A stretch of 64,000 nt of DNA from assembly GCF_011207455.1 (NCBI RefSeq), contig NZ_CP048877.1, positions 20,576 to 84,575 of the forward strand. Reading direction: 5' to 3'. Position numbers and translations under genes: made by a program. The stretch comes from Thermosulfuriphilus ammonigenes (lineage in GTDB: Bacteria; Desulfobacterota; Thermodesulfobacteria; Thermodesulfobacteriales; ST65). The notes beneath the pieces were generated by a model. That model did no database searches. It was not told the DNA's origin and saw only the letters and a program-made list of their open reading frames with translations. Shown one piece after another: positions 1 through 8,452 of the stretch (position 1 is the first letter of the stretch; every line of letters begins with the position of its first letter).

Positions 1-458
1 ATGGCCTGAGCAATTCCCGAAAGGGAGTTGTTGGTGCTGGTGATTTCTATATCAACCGGGGTTCCAGAGCTTACGGTGATCCTTAAGGTTCCGGTGCCTA
101 TGGTGGCCGTAGAGGAGGAAAAGGCAGCGCTTTGGAGCTTTTGAGAGGTAGCCAGGCGGTTGACAGTAATTTCATGGCTTCCGGGTAAAGGGGTGCCGGT
201 GGTTGAAACAGTAAGAATACTCTCATCAGAACTTGAGGCCTGATAGGCCTCAAAGGAGCTAGAATTTTTTAAGCTTGAAACCTCACTGGCTAGGGTATTT
301 AGGGCTGCCCGTAAGGTTCCGTAGGCACTCAGTTTTACATTGTAGATCTCTTCCTGGTTCTCCAGGAGCTTTATAGGACGCCGCTCAAGCTCCACCAATT
401 GTTGAATGATGTTGTCAACATCTAGGCCGGATACCAGACCACTTACGCTGATAGCCAT
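1..458 (-). CDS. fliD: Flagellar hook-associated protein 2 (filament cap), partial
   Basis: N-terminal 152 codons of FliD, which caps the growing flagellar filament and promotes flagellin insertion. The start is the typical MAISVSGLVSGLDV motif followed by a helical segment with IIQQLVELERRP, as in FliD N-terminal domains. The gene runs off the left window edge, so its C-terminus is not visible. The ATG at 458 has a strong GGAGGAG ribosome site about five bases upstream. It is the last visible gene of a minus-strand fliS-fliT-fliD run and lies 16 bases after the FliT-like gene, so it is probably co-transcribed from the sigma-28-type promoter upstream of fliS. Identification is by motif only. 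Confidence 0.9.
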   Translation of the reverse strand, partial: MAISVSGLVSGLDVDNIIQQLVELERRPIKLLENQEEIYNVKLSAYGTLRAALNTLASEVSSLKNSSSFEAYQASSSDESILTVSTTGTPLPGSHEITVNRLATSQKLQSAAFSSSTATIGTGTLRITVSSGTPVDIEITSTNNSLSGIAQA

Positions 459-474
459 AGGCACTCCTCCTTTT

Positions 475-786
475 TCAAAGGGCCCGATACCCTTCGTAGG
501 CCTTGAGAGCCTCTTTTTTTCGGGGAATCTGGGAGAGCTTCTGGGCTATGGCCTTTTTCTTCTCTCGAGCCAGTTGCTCTACGCTCTCCTCAAGGGCCCG
601 GAGTTCCTTTAAAAAGGGGAGCATCTCTGGCCCTAATAAATCTTCTCTTTTTCTCAATTCTTCATAAAGGACAGCCCTTTGAGACATAAGGGGATTTAAC
701 TCTTCATATCGATCTTGGTTGAGGAGTTCGCCTATTTCCTGAGAAAGAGAAATTAGCTGATTTAAGAGGCTATAGAGGTTATTCAT
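475..786 (-). CDS. FliT-like flagellar chaperone/small coiled-coil protein
   Basis: A 103-residue, highly charged, probably all-helical protein of Glu/Lys/Leu-rich heptad-like segments with no signal peptide or membrane span. It sits between fliS and fliD, where many bacteria place fliT, the export chaperone that binds FliD. Size (about 100 residues) and predicted helical character fit FliT, but sequence similarity in this family is weak, so the name rests mainly on context. Its ATG overlaps the fliS stop by 8 bases, which suggests translational coupling. It could alternatively be an unrelated flagellar regulator of similar fold. Confidence 0.7.
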   Translation of the reverse strand: MNNLYSLLNQLISLSQEIGELLNQDRYEELNPLMSQRAVLYEELRKREDLLGPEMLPFLKELRALEESVEQLAREKKKAIAQKLSQIPRKKEALKAYEGYRAL

Positions 787-1183
787 TTTCTTTTTCCGCC
801 TTTCTTTCCTGTTTAACGGCCTCTTTCCAGGCCTCGTAAAGAATATTCAAGACCTTTTCGACATTTTTAAGGTGAGAGACTTCATTTTTGAGATTGGCCC
901 AGGTGAGCTCCTGCTGGATAAATAGATAAAGCCCTTCAAGGTTGGCCACCAGCTCTTCCTGGAGGTTGCGATCCAGGGCGGCATTAAGCTCTCCGACAAT
1001 GGCGATGGCTTTGGTAAGGTGTCTCCCCTTTTCGGCCATATTTCCGGCTAAAATGGCCTTGGTAGCCATACGGACAGATTCCAGTAGCCCCTCATAGAGT
1101 TTTAAAAGAATCCATCCTTTATCGGTAAAGGTGGTGGTTTCGACTTGTTTATATGTGGCAAGCGCCATGGCTGGGTTAGACAT
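779..1183 (-). CDS. fliS: Flagellin export chaperone FliS
   Basis: A 134-residue FliS homologue, the cytoplasmic chaperone that binds the C-terminal helices of flagellin and prevents premature polymerisation. The N-terminus has the family pattern of an Ala/Tyr-rich helix (AMALATYKQVETTT) followed by LLKLYEGLLESVRMA. The central KGRHLTKAIAIVGELNAALD segment matches the helical bundle of FliS. Length is typical. The ATG at 1183 follows a GGAGGAG ribosome site. It is the first gene of the minus-strand fliS-fliT-fliD run, with a sigma-28-type promoter just upstream at 1212-1238. Confidence 0.93.
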   Translation of the reverse strand: MSNPAMALATYKQVETTTFTDKGWILLKLYEGLLESVRMATKAILAGNMAEKGRHLTKAIAIVGELNAALDRNLQEELVANLEGLYLFIQQELTWANLKNEVSHLKNVEKVLNILYEAWKEAVKQERKAEKENE

Positions 1184-1211
1184 ATAACTCCTCCTGGAAC
1201 TCTCTAATTGA

Positions 1212-1238
1212 TTATCGGCATCTCCGTTTTAAAGCCTG
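1212..1238 (-). promoter_or_regulatory. Sigma-28 (FliA) type promoter for fliS-fliT-fliD
   Basis: On the minus strand the -10 element GCCGATAA (complement of 1212-1219) matches the enterobacterial sigma-28 consensus exactly. It is preceded after 11 bases by a weak -35, CAGGCTTT (1231-1238). It lies about 30 bases upstream of the fliS start. An equivalent signal occurs before the flagellin gene, which supports a shared late flagellar class. Confidence 0.65.
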
Positions 1239-1300
1239 AGTCTGGATACACTTCTCCCTCTTTCTAGAAAATGCTACTTAAATGTAGATTAGAGCCAATT

Positions 1301-1328
1301 CCGGGGCACGGGAGCCCCCGTGCCCCGG
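1301..1328 (-). terminator. GC-rich hairpin terminator after flagellin
   Basis: Perfect 12-base inverted repeat (1301-1312 against 1317-1328) with a 4-base loop, placed ten bases after the flagellin stop codon. On the minus strand it is followed by AATTGGCTC rather than a clean T-run, so it may be an imperfect intrinsic terminator or an mRNA 3'-end stabiliser that limits read-through from abundant flagellin mRNA into fliS. Confidence 0.7.
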
Positions 1329-1337
1329 TCTAAGGCC

Positions 1338-3623
1338 TTATCCCTGGAGGAGGGAGAGGGCCGCCTGCGGCAGCATGTTGGCCTGGGCCAACATGGCTGT
1401 TCCTGCCTGCTGCAGGATCTGAGCCCGGGTGAGCTCGGCCGTCTCGGCAGCGAAGTCGGCATCCAGGATCCGGCTTCTGGCCGCTGAGAGGTTTTCAGAG
1501 ACGTTGGCCAGATTGGAAACGGTGGATTCAAGACGATTCATCACCGCACCAAACTGGCTTCGGATGTCACTTATCTGTTGGAGGGCCTCGTCGATAATAT
1601 CAATGGCCTTCTGGGCCCCGGCCTTGGTGGAGATATCGATACTCTGGACGGTGCCAAAGTCGGCTTCATCAAAGCCGCCCACGGTGGCATCTTCACCACC
1701 GATACTGATGGGATCGCCGGTGAGACTCTCAAGGGCTACCGTTCCCTTGAAGTAATAGTAACCCACTGAAGAGTCGGTGGTGTCGACACCATCATGGGTG
1801 AAAAGATCGACGTTATTGGTATCAAGGCTGGTGCTACCATCTGAGGCCGTACCATTAAACTTGAGCCGGATATTCTGACCATATTTGGCCTCAATGATCA
1901 AATGGCTGGTACCATCACTCTGCTCCTCCATATAGGCCCTGATACCCGCCAGACGATAGGTTCCACTGGAGACGGCCTGCTGGATAGCGTTGTTAATGGC
2001 TCCAACCAGCACGCCGGTGGAGTCATCAGCCTCGATATCGGCCTCGATTTTTACCGTGACACCGTTTATCTCAAAGATAATGGAGTCGGAGCTGCTGGCA
2101 TCAACGGCATTCACCCGACCCAGATCAACCTTGGTATAGGCTGTAGCCTTGACCACGTCTTTAAGACCCTCGGTGTTGTTGATCTTTCGGGCGATAGCCA
2201 CTGCCGACCAGGCATCGGAGGAGTCGCCAGAGCTGGTGGTGTAGGCAGCCGTGAGGAACACCTCGCTAGTGGAGGAGTCCTCGTCAATGTTCCAGTAGGC
2301 ATCGCTGGTAGAGGTGCTGGTAAGGGTGTAACCCACGTCACCTACTTTGATGGTGATATCACCGTTATCAATGCCGAAGGTAGAAGAAGTGAATTCGGTG
2401 TTGGTGAAGGCCGTATCTGCCTCGTAAGTTCCTTCAGCAAACCCGGCGATGTTAGGACCTGGTCCGGAGATGACAATGTCTTTTTGGGAGCGCAGGGTTA
2501 CCGAACCCCGGATGACAAAATTATCTCCATTGTCGAGGTTATAGACGTTGGAGAGCCCGCTATCAGTGGTGAAGACATCTTCTCCAGCCCCAAGAGTGGC
2601 CTCGATTTCGATGTTGCGGCCATCGATGGACTTAAGGGTGATCTTATAAGGAGCCGTGGTGTTACCGGTGGCAGCGTACTCGGCCATAACGCCGGTGGAG
2701 TCACTGATTTCATTTATGGCCTCAACCAGATTCTGGGCGACGGTGACAGCTGAAGCATTTACTGTTACCGCCCCTACATTGACCCCGTTGATCACCAGGT
2801 CGCCGGCCTCAAGGTTATCTGTTCCGGCGGTGATACCGAAACTGACCTCGGCCTGGTTGACCACCGCCCGGACACCGGTTTTCTCCGCATAATCGTTGAT
2901 GGCCGCTGCCAGAGCGATAGCGCTGGCCGCATGGTCGGTGGTGGAGTAGGGGTCGTCAGAGGCCCGGGTGCCCCGAATCTCATAACCATTGATAACCAGA
3001 TCCCCATCCTCAAGGGCGGCGAGGCTTCCAGCGTTGGCCGGTTTGCCTATTCCAGGTCCGGAGTTGGTTACACTTACCAGACCAAACTCACCAGTCTGGG
3101 TGCCGCCGGTGGCTCCAAGCTTGTAGGCCTGGACAGCGGAGAACTTGGCCTCGATAGTCTCCCTGGAGTTAGCCCCAACCTGGAACTCGGCCTTTGTCAG
3201 GCTACCATCGAGGAGTTTAATCCCCGAGAAACTGGTGGTGTTGGCAATTCGGTTGATCTCTTCAATCCTCTGTTTGACCTCGAGCTGGAGCGAAGCTCGA
3301 TCCTCGTCGGTGGCATCATCGTTGGCTGCCTGGACAGCCAGCTCCCGGATACGCTGGAGCATGTTAGTGACCTCATCCAGGGCCCCTTCAGCCGTCTGAA
3401 GCATGGAAATACCATTGTTGGCGTTACGGATGGCTTGGTTAAGACCCCGGATCTGAGCGGTCATCCTGGTGCTGATGGCCAGCCCAGCGGCATCATCCTT
3501 GGCGCTGTTGATCCTCAGGCCTGAAGAGAGCCTCTGAAGTGAACGCTGAAGCAAACTCTGGGTCTTGGTGAGATTACGCTGAGCGTTTAGTGAGGCGATG
3601 TTAGTGTTGACAACGATAGGCAT
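1338..3623 (-). CDS. fliC: Flagellin with long variable domain
   Basis: Major filament protein of 761 residues, far longer than common 270-500 residue flagellins. Conserved D0/D1 helices are intact at both ends: an N-terminal MPIVVNTNIASLNAQRNL segment with LSSGLRINSAKDDAAGLAIS, and a C-terminal segment with SARSRILDADFAAET and ending ALSLLQG. The middle, about residues 175-655, is Thr/Ser/Asp-rich and contains repeated motifs of the form GDLVING (around residues 206 and 272) and a related FEINGVTVKIE segment, resembling the flagellin hook-IN module. The ATG follows a strong AAGGAGGAGG site. A sigma-28-type promoter lies at 3762-3789 and a hairpin follows the stop. The neighbouring glycosyltransferase suggests that the Ser/Thr-rich surface is glycosylated. 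Confidence 0.96.
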   Translation of the reverse strand: MPIVVNTNIASLNAQRNLTKTQSLLQRSLQRLSSGLRINSAKDDAAGLAISTRMTAQIRGLNQAIRNANNGISMLQTAEGALDEVTNMLQRIRELAVQAANDDATDEDRASLQLEVKQRIEEINRIANTTSFSGIKLLDGSLTKAEFQVGANSRETIEAKFSAVQAYKLGATGGTQTGEFGLVSVTNSGPGIGKPANAGSLAALEDGDLVINGYEIRGTRASDDPYSTTDHAASAIALAAAINDYAEKTGVRAVVNQAEVSFGITAGTDNLEAGDLVINGVNVGAVTVNASAVTVAQNLVEAINEISDSTGVMAEYAATGNTTAPYKITLKSIDGRNIEIEATLGAGEDVFTTDSGLSNVYNLDNGDNFVIRGSVTLRSQKDIVISGPGPNIAGFAEGTYEADTAFTNTEFTSSTFGIDNGDITIKVGDVGYTLTSTSTSDAYWNIDEDSSTSEVFLTAAYTTSSGDSSDAWSAVAIARKINNTEGLKDVVKATAYTKVDLGRVNAVDASSSDSIIFEINGVTVKIEADIEADDSTGVLVGAINNAIQQAVSSGTYRLAGIRAYMEEQSDGTSHLIIEAKYGQNIRLKFNGTASDGSTSLDTNNVDLFTHDGVDTTDSSVGYYYFKGTVALESLTGDPISIGGEDATVGGFDEADFGTVQSIDISTKAGAQKAIDIIDEALQQISDIRSQFGAVMNRLESTVSNLANVSENLSAARSRILDADFAAETAELTRAQILQQAGTAMLAQANMLPQAALSLLQG

Positions 3624-3761
3624 GGTTACTACCTCCTCCTTGATTTTTGTTGGGCGTCCTTGCCCTTTAGTTAGGTGGTGCTTAAGAGCAATCTTTTAAA
3701 AACCTATGAACAATCCCGGGCTATCACCTCCTTAACTCTCTAATCTTTCATCTAGTAAAGA

Positions 3762-3789
3762 TGGTCGGCTGGAAGGCAGGGAAACTTTA
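3762..3789 (-). promoter_or_regulatory. Sigma-28 (FliA) type promoter for flagellin
   Basis: On the minus strand TAAAGTTT (complement of 3782-3789) matches the sigma-28 -35 consensus exactly. It is followed after 12 bases by GCCGACCA (complement of 3762-3769), which agrees with the -10 consensus GCCGATAA at six of eight positions. It begins six bases beyond the stop of the upstream glycosyltransferase gene and leaves a flagellin leader of roughly 130 bases that contains several GGA motifs. Confidence 0.8.
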
Positions 3790-3795
3790 AACTTT

Positions 3796-5817
3796 TTAGT
3801 GGGTTCCACAGGCAACCTTATTCTTGGCCCAAGTCTCTATCTGGGAGAGAAATTCTGGTTGATATTGGATACCAAGGTTAATCCCTCTTTGGATAAGGTT
3901 AAGGACTCTTTCCACCGAGACTCGACGACCGTTTTGGATAAGATCTTCAATAAAGACCGGATCCGGATATACTTCGCGGGCGATCTCTAAGGCCAACCTA
4001 GCACATCCCTTTTTGCCCTGATCCTGATAGTTTCTCTTAAGCCCCACCAGGAAGGCAGCCAGTTCTTCAAGGGAGTTAAGCTCTACATGAGCCTTAAAGT
4101 CTTGGGCCTCTAGGCTTTTATCCAGCCACCGAAGACACTCTTCAAGATTTCCTTTCTGGGCTGAGATAAGGGAAGCAAATAGCAGGGCCTCTTCATTATT
4201 GGGTTCGATTTCGATGAGTTTTTCAAACATCTTCTGAGCTTCATCTAGATTCCCGGTCTCAAATAACATCTGGCCTAAATTAAAGAGGGTCTCTTCGTGG
4301 AATGGGTCTTCAGCAAGGGCCTCTCGATACCAGTTTTCAGCCTTTTGGAGGTCTCCAAGTTGATGATAAGCCACCCCTAGGTTACAGGCGTAGGCCGGGA
4401 TCTTTCTCTCCAACCAGAGTTCTTGCAGAAGAGCGATGGCCTTACGGGGCTCTTTGTGGGCCAGATAATATTCAGCTAACTTGGCCCGCCATAGTTCCTT
4501 CCCGGAGATAGCGGCTAGTTTTTTTAGACAGTCAATTACCCCCTTTAGGTTCCCTCGGGCATCTTCTACGGCCATTTTGATGTGCCAGAACCCTTCATCT
4601 TGGGGAAAGTCTTTTAGGGCTTTGTTTACATAGTGATCAATTATCTCTACATCCACTTCCCCTTCGGCATCACTGGCCACCAGATGGTGCATTACTTTGG
4701 CATAGGTCTTTTCGCTTCGGTCCGCAGAGACCACAGCATCGAAATAGCGGCGAGCTCGGGACTTATCCCCAAGTTTTAGGGCCGCTAGGGCCATAAAAAG
4801 CAGAGCGTGTACTTGCTTGCCGATGGAGTAAACCAGATAGGCCTTGTAGAGAAGGTGGTCTTTAAACCCCACTCTCATTTGTTGGTTGTAGTAGGAAAGA
4901 GTCTCCAGGAATCTTTCTCCCCACTTGATGGCCCCTGGAAAGTCTTTTTCCATGAAGCTGGCATAGGTCAGAATCCAGAGGGCATCCACATATTTAGGAT
5001 CCATAGAAAGGGCTTTAAGGGCGATCTCCTTGGCCCTTTTAAAGTTGCGAATGTTAAGATAGGCCGCTGCCGTGGCGTAAAAGGCGTTTATATAAACAGG
5101 GGGAAACTTCTTTTTCTTTTCTAGGAGTTCGATGAGCCGTTCACCGTATTCGGTAGCCCCGGCTGGCCGGCGGCACATATTGTAGATGTTTACTAAATTA
5201 AAGAGGGTAAAGAGATTATCCGGCTCCTCTTCTAACTGCTTGTGAAGCAGACCGGCGGTGCGCTGGAATTTTTTCTCTAAGCCCGCCTCATCAAGATCAT
5301 ACCCATAATGATAGATGGTTAAATCGACATCGGCAGTGGGTCCATCGCCTACTAATTGGTTATGAACGAAGCCTTCATAATGAAAAGTTCCGTCATTCGT
5401 AAACATCCGTACAGATTTCATGGCCATCCGGAGCTCACCACTGCGACTTTTGTCTACCACGGTGAAGCGAAGACTTTTGATCCCCTTGGGAATAGAGGCT
5501 AGCGTCTTTCGGAACCGACGGGCTGAAAGGGCATCGAGTTCTTCGTCGGCATCCATGATGAGGATCCAATCTCCGGTGGCGTAGGAGATGGACTGGTTTC
5601 TGTGGAGACTGAAGTCATTCTGCCAGGGATGAAAAAAGACTCGCGCTCCATAGCTTTTGGCAATTTCGGGGGTTCGGTCTTGGGAGCCAGTGTCAACAAT
5701 GACTATCTCATCGACCACATTTTTGACGCTTTCCAGACAGCGAGGAAGATTCTCTTCTTCGTCTTTGACGATCATGCATAGAGAAACCCGGGGTTTAGAC
5801 TGTCCTTTTCCGGCCAT
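3796..5817 (-). CDS. Family 2 glycosyltransferase with TPR domain, probable flagellin glycosylation
   Basis: A 673-residue cytoplasmic protein. Residues 8-100 form a GT-A glycosyltransferase domain with VSLCMIVKDEEENL, the VDTGSQDRT segment near 41-49 and a DAD metal-binding motif near 89-91. The region to about residue 190 resembles the SunS-like GT2 subgroup. From about residue 200 to 620 there are repeated TPR-like helical pairs, for example YACNLGVAYHQLGDLQKAENWYREAL. TPR-GT2 fusions often modify proteins. The location immediately upstream of flagellin suggests flagellin as acceptor, which is an inference. No signal peptide or membrane segment is seen. The ATG has a good AGGAGGA site. It is transcribed divergently from the sugar cluster. 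Confidence 0.82.
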   Translation of the reverse strand: MAGKGQSKPRVSLCMIVKDEEENLPRCLESVKNVVDEIVIVDTGSQDRTPEIAKSYGARVFFHPWQNDFSLHRNQSISYATGDWILIMDADEELDALSARRFRKTLASIPKGIKSLRFTVVDKSRSGELRMAMKSVRMFTNDGTFHYEGFVHNQLVGDGPTADVDLTIYHYGYDLDEAGLEKKFQRTAGLLHKQLEEEPDNLFTLFNLVNIYNMCRRPAGATEYGERLIELLEKKKKFPPVYINAFYATAAAYLNIRNFKRAKEIALKALSMDPKYVDALWILTYASFMEKDFPGAIKWGERFLETLSYYNQQMRVGFKDHLLYKAYLVYSIGKQVHALLFMALAALKLGDKSRARRYFDAVVSADRSEKTYAKVMHHLVASDAEGEVDVEIIDHYVNKALKDFPQDEGFWHIKMAVEDARGNLKGVIDCLKKLAAISGKELWRAKLAEYYLAHKEPRKAIALLQELWLERKIPAYACNLGVAYHQLGDLQKAENWYREALAEDPFHEETLFNLGQMLFETGNLDEAQKMFEKLIEIEPNNEEALLFASLISAQKGNLEECLRWLDKSLEAQDFKAHVELNSLEELAAFLVGLKRNYQDQGKKGCARLALEIAREVYPDPVFIEDLIQNGRRVSVERVLNLIQRGINLGIQYQPEFLSQIETWAKNKVACGTH

Positions 5818-5981
5818 TTATTCCTCCTGGATACCTTTGAACTTGGTTGAGAAGTTAAAGAGCAACTTTTGTTCCTGAAAAACCAGGCCTCTTACTAACA
5901 GAGATCAGTATTGGCATGTTTTTTGGTTTATTAGAGATTTTTCGGAAGAGGTCTAAGACCTGTTTAAGGAGGAGATAGGCG

Positions 5982-7532
5982 TTGATTGGTGTCATTGGTG
6001 CGGGTTACTGGGGTAAAAATCTGGTGCGTAATTTTTATTCCTTAGGGGTTTTGAGCGCGGTCTGTGACAAGGATTGGGAAAACCTTTCCCGGGTGCGGCA
6101 GAACTTTCCGGAGATAAAAACCACCACTTCTTACACGGATATTCTCTCCAACCCCAACATAAAAGGGGTGGCCATTGCCACCCCGGCAGAACTTCACTAT
6201 CTCCACGTAAAGGAGGCCCTGCTTGCTGGTAAGGATGTTTTTGTAGAAAAACCCCTGGCTCTAGACTTCACTCAGGCCAGGGAACTTTGTGAGTTGGCTG
6301 CCTCAAGGGGGCTCATCCTTATGGTTGGGCACCTGCTTCAGTATCACCCGGCTTTTCAGAAACTTAAAGAAATGGTCGCTTCTGGAGAGCTGGGGCGGAT
6401 TGACTACATCTATTCTAATAGACTTAACCTCGGCAAGATTAGGCGAGAGGAAAACATCCTTTGGAGTTTTGCCCCCCACGACATCTCAATGATTCTCTCC
6501 TTGGCTGGAGAGATGCCCGAGTCAGTTTTTGCCACCGGGGGCAATTATCTTCATCGGCAGATTGCCGACGTAACCACCACTCACCTCGTCTTTCCCAGTG
6601 GGCTAAAGGCCCATATTTTCGTGTCGTGGCTTCATCCCTTCAAGGAACAGAAGCTGGTAGTGGTTGGTGAGGGGAAAATGGCCGTTTTTAATGATACCGA
6701 GCCATGGGAACGCAAACTTCTTCTTTATCATCACTCTATTGCCTGGAAAAATGGTCTTCCCGTACCTATAAAGTCGGAACCCCAGAGCATTGAGATAGTA
6801 AAGGCCGAACCTTTAAGGGAGGAATGTCGTCATTTTCTGGATTGTATTACCTCCAGAAAGTCGCCCCTTACCGATGGCCAGGAGGGGCTCCGGGTTCTTT
6901 CTATCCTGGCCGCGGCCCAGGAGTCATTGGAGGAAGGAAAGTTCATCCATCTACGCACCAATGGATCAAATAAGGGCTATTTTGTTCATGAAACGGCTGT
7001 AGTGGATCGGGGAGTGGAAATAGGCGAGGGCAGTAAGATCTGGCACTTCTCCCACATCCTTCGAGGGAGCCGGATAGGTGAAGGATGCATTATCGGACAG
7101 AATGTGATGATCGGCCCAGATGTTTCAGTGGGTCGGAAATGTAAGATCCAAAATAACGTTTCTGTTTACAAAGGGGTGACTCTTGAAGACGAAGTCTTCG
7201 TTGGCCCTTCGGCTGTTTTTACCAATGTTATCAACCCCCGGGCCTTTATTGAACGCAAGGATGAATTTCGTCCCACTCTAGTTAAGAGGGGGGCCACCAT
7301 AGGGGCCAACGCCACCATTGTGTGTGGAATAACAATTGGTGAGTATGCCATGGTGGGGGCCGGGGCAGTGGTTACTAAAGACGTTCCCCCTCACGCCCTG
7401 GTAGTAGGGGTGCCGGCCCGACAGATAGGCTGGGTGTGCTGCTGTGGTTTTCGTATGGACAATGGAAAGCAAAGGTGTCCACAGTGTGGGTTTGAGATGG
7501 GAGCCAAAGTGCTCGAGGGAGGCCAAAGGTGA
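5982..7532 (+). CDS. Fused Gfo/Idh/MocA oxidoreductase and left-handed beta-helix N-acetyltransferase (WbpB-WbpD-like)
   Basis: A 516-residue bifunctional protein. Residues 1-320 are a Gfo/Idh/MocA dehydrogenase with the GAGYWG nucleotide-binding turn near residue 6 and EKPL at 89-92. Residues 328-480 are hexapeptide repeats ending in [10 protein letters not shown] and [21 protein letters not shown], very like WbpD/WlbB acetyltransferases. In known pathways WbpB/WlbA oxidises C3 of UDP-GlcNAcA and WbpD/WlbB acetylates the 3-amino group made by a DegT enzyme, giving UDP-2,3-diacetamido-glucuronate. A Cys-rich tail (CCCGF...CPQCG) may bind zinc. The start is a TTG at 5982 with an AAGGAGGAG site. 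The next gene overlaps by four bases. Confidence 0.88.
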   Translation: MIGVIGAGYWGKNLVRNFYSLGVLSAVCDKDWENLSRVRQNFPEIKTTTSYTDILSNPNIKGVAIATPAELHYLHVKEALLAGKDVFVEKPLALDFTQARELCELAASRGLILMVGHLLQYHPAFQKLKEMVASGELGRIDYIYSNRLNLGKIRREENILWSFAPHDISMILSLAGEMPESVFATGGNYLHRQIADVTTTHLVFPSGLKAHIFVSWLHPFKEQKLVVVGEGKMAVFNDTEPWERKLLLYHHSIAWKNGLPVPIKSEPQSIEIVKAEPLREECRHFLDCITSRKSPLTDGQEGLRVLSILAAAQESLEEGKFIHLRTNGSNKGYFVHETAVVDRGVEIGEGSKIWHFSHILRGSRIGEGCIIGQNVMIGPDVSVGRKCKIQNNVSVYKGVTLEDEVFVGPSAVFTNVINPRAFIERKDEFRPTLVKRGATIGANATIVCGITIGEYAMVGAGAVVTKDVPPHALVVGVPARQIGWVCCCGFRMDNGKQRCPQCGFEMGAKVLEGGQR

Positions 7533-8452
7533 TCCTCATAACAGGGGCTTTAGGGTTTGTGGGGCGGAATCTAGTTTTGAGGCTTCTTGAAACGGGGCGA
7601 GAGTTTGTGGCTACAGACACTTGGCCGGAGAGGGAGGCCAGAGAAAGCTTCGGGGGTTCATTCCCTTATCAGAGCCTTGATATTACCAATGCGGAGGCGG
7701 TGGAGACGGCCTTTTCTCAAACATCTCCACAATATGTGATTCACCTTGCCGCCCATCCCCTGCCGGCCTCGATTAAAGAGCCGGTAAGCAATGCCCAGGT
7801 AAATATTATCGGTAGCCTTAATCTGCTCGAGGCCTCCAGAAGACATGAGGTAAAAAGGGTAATCTTTGCCTCAGCTTCCTCCATTGTCGGAAAGGTGGAA
7901 AGAAATCCTGTCTCTGAGGATCAGCCATGTCTTCCTCAGACTCCTTATGGGGTGGCTAAGTACGCTGTAGAACACTATTTGCGAGTATTTAATCAACTCT
8001 ACGGTCTGGATTATCTTGTTTTCCGTTTTTTTAACGTCTACGGTCCCCATCAGCGTCCAGAGAGCGGGGCACTCGTACCGCTGGTTATGAGCCGGATTAT
8101 TCGAGGAGAAGAGGTCTTTGTCTTCGGAGATGGTTCCGTGGCCCGAGACTTCGTCTTTGTTGACGATGTGGTGGACTTCTTAATCAAGGCCCTGGAGGTA
8201 ACCACCCCCACTCATCGGGTTCTTAATCTGGGGACAGGAAGACTGACTACAATCGCTCAAGTGATCGAAATGATCGGTAAGGTGGTTGGTTGCCGGCCTA
8301 AGGTGGTCCAAAAAACCCCAAGACCGGGGGAGATAACCAATTTCTCTGCCGATACATCCAGGTTGCGAGAGGTCTTTGGGCAAGTCCCGTCAACGGATCT
8401 TCTCTCCGGGCTCCAAAAGACTTTCCATTGGCTAAAGGAGGAGATTGGGTGA
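7529..8452 (+). CDS. NAD-dependent sugar-nucleotide epimerase/dehydratase
   Basis: A 307-residue extended short-chain dehydrogenase. The NAD-binding turn GALGFVG is at residues 6-12, the catalytic pair Tyr140 and Lys144 lies in [13 protein letters not shown], and a Ser-rich strand (ASASS) sits before it. [12 protein letters not shown] is typical of UDP-glucose 4-epimerase-like enzymes. The substrate is most likely a UDP-hexose or a uronic acid derivative made by the neighbouring enzymes, but the exact reaction cannot be read from sequence. The GTG start at 7529 overlaps the previous stop (GTGA), which indicates coupling. No membrane segment. Confidence 0.87.
   Translation: MILITGALGFVGRNLVLRLLETGREFVATDTWPEREARESFGGSFPYQSLDITNAEAVETAFSQTSPQYVIHLAAHPLPASIKEPVSNAQVNIIGSLNLLEASRRHEVKRVIFASASSIVGKVERNPVSEDQPCLPQTPYGVAKYAVEHYLRVFNQLYGLDYLVFRFFNVYGPHQRPESGALVPLVMSRIIRGEEVFVFGDGSVARDFVFVDDVVDFLIKALEVTTPTHRVLNLGTGRLTTIAQVIEMIGKVVGCRPKVVQKTPRPGEITNFSADTSRLREVFGQVPSTDLLSGLQKTFHWLKEEIG

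Noticed and set aside
1902..2753. A 283-codon open frame antisense to flagellin
   Set aside because: It lies wholly inside the clearly coding flagellin, has no ribosome site and shows no recognisable motif. The long frame is a by-product of Thr/Gly/Asp-rich codons on the other strand. The same holds for the plus-strand frame at 2931-3524.
5912..5927. Sigma-54-like TGGCATG-N4-TTGGT before the sugar cluster
   Set aside because: The crucial -12 GC dinucleotide is changed to GG, and no enhancer-type site or activator gene is adjacent, so the match is too weak to annotate.
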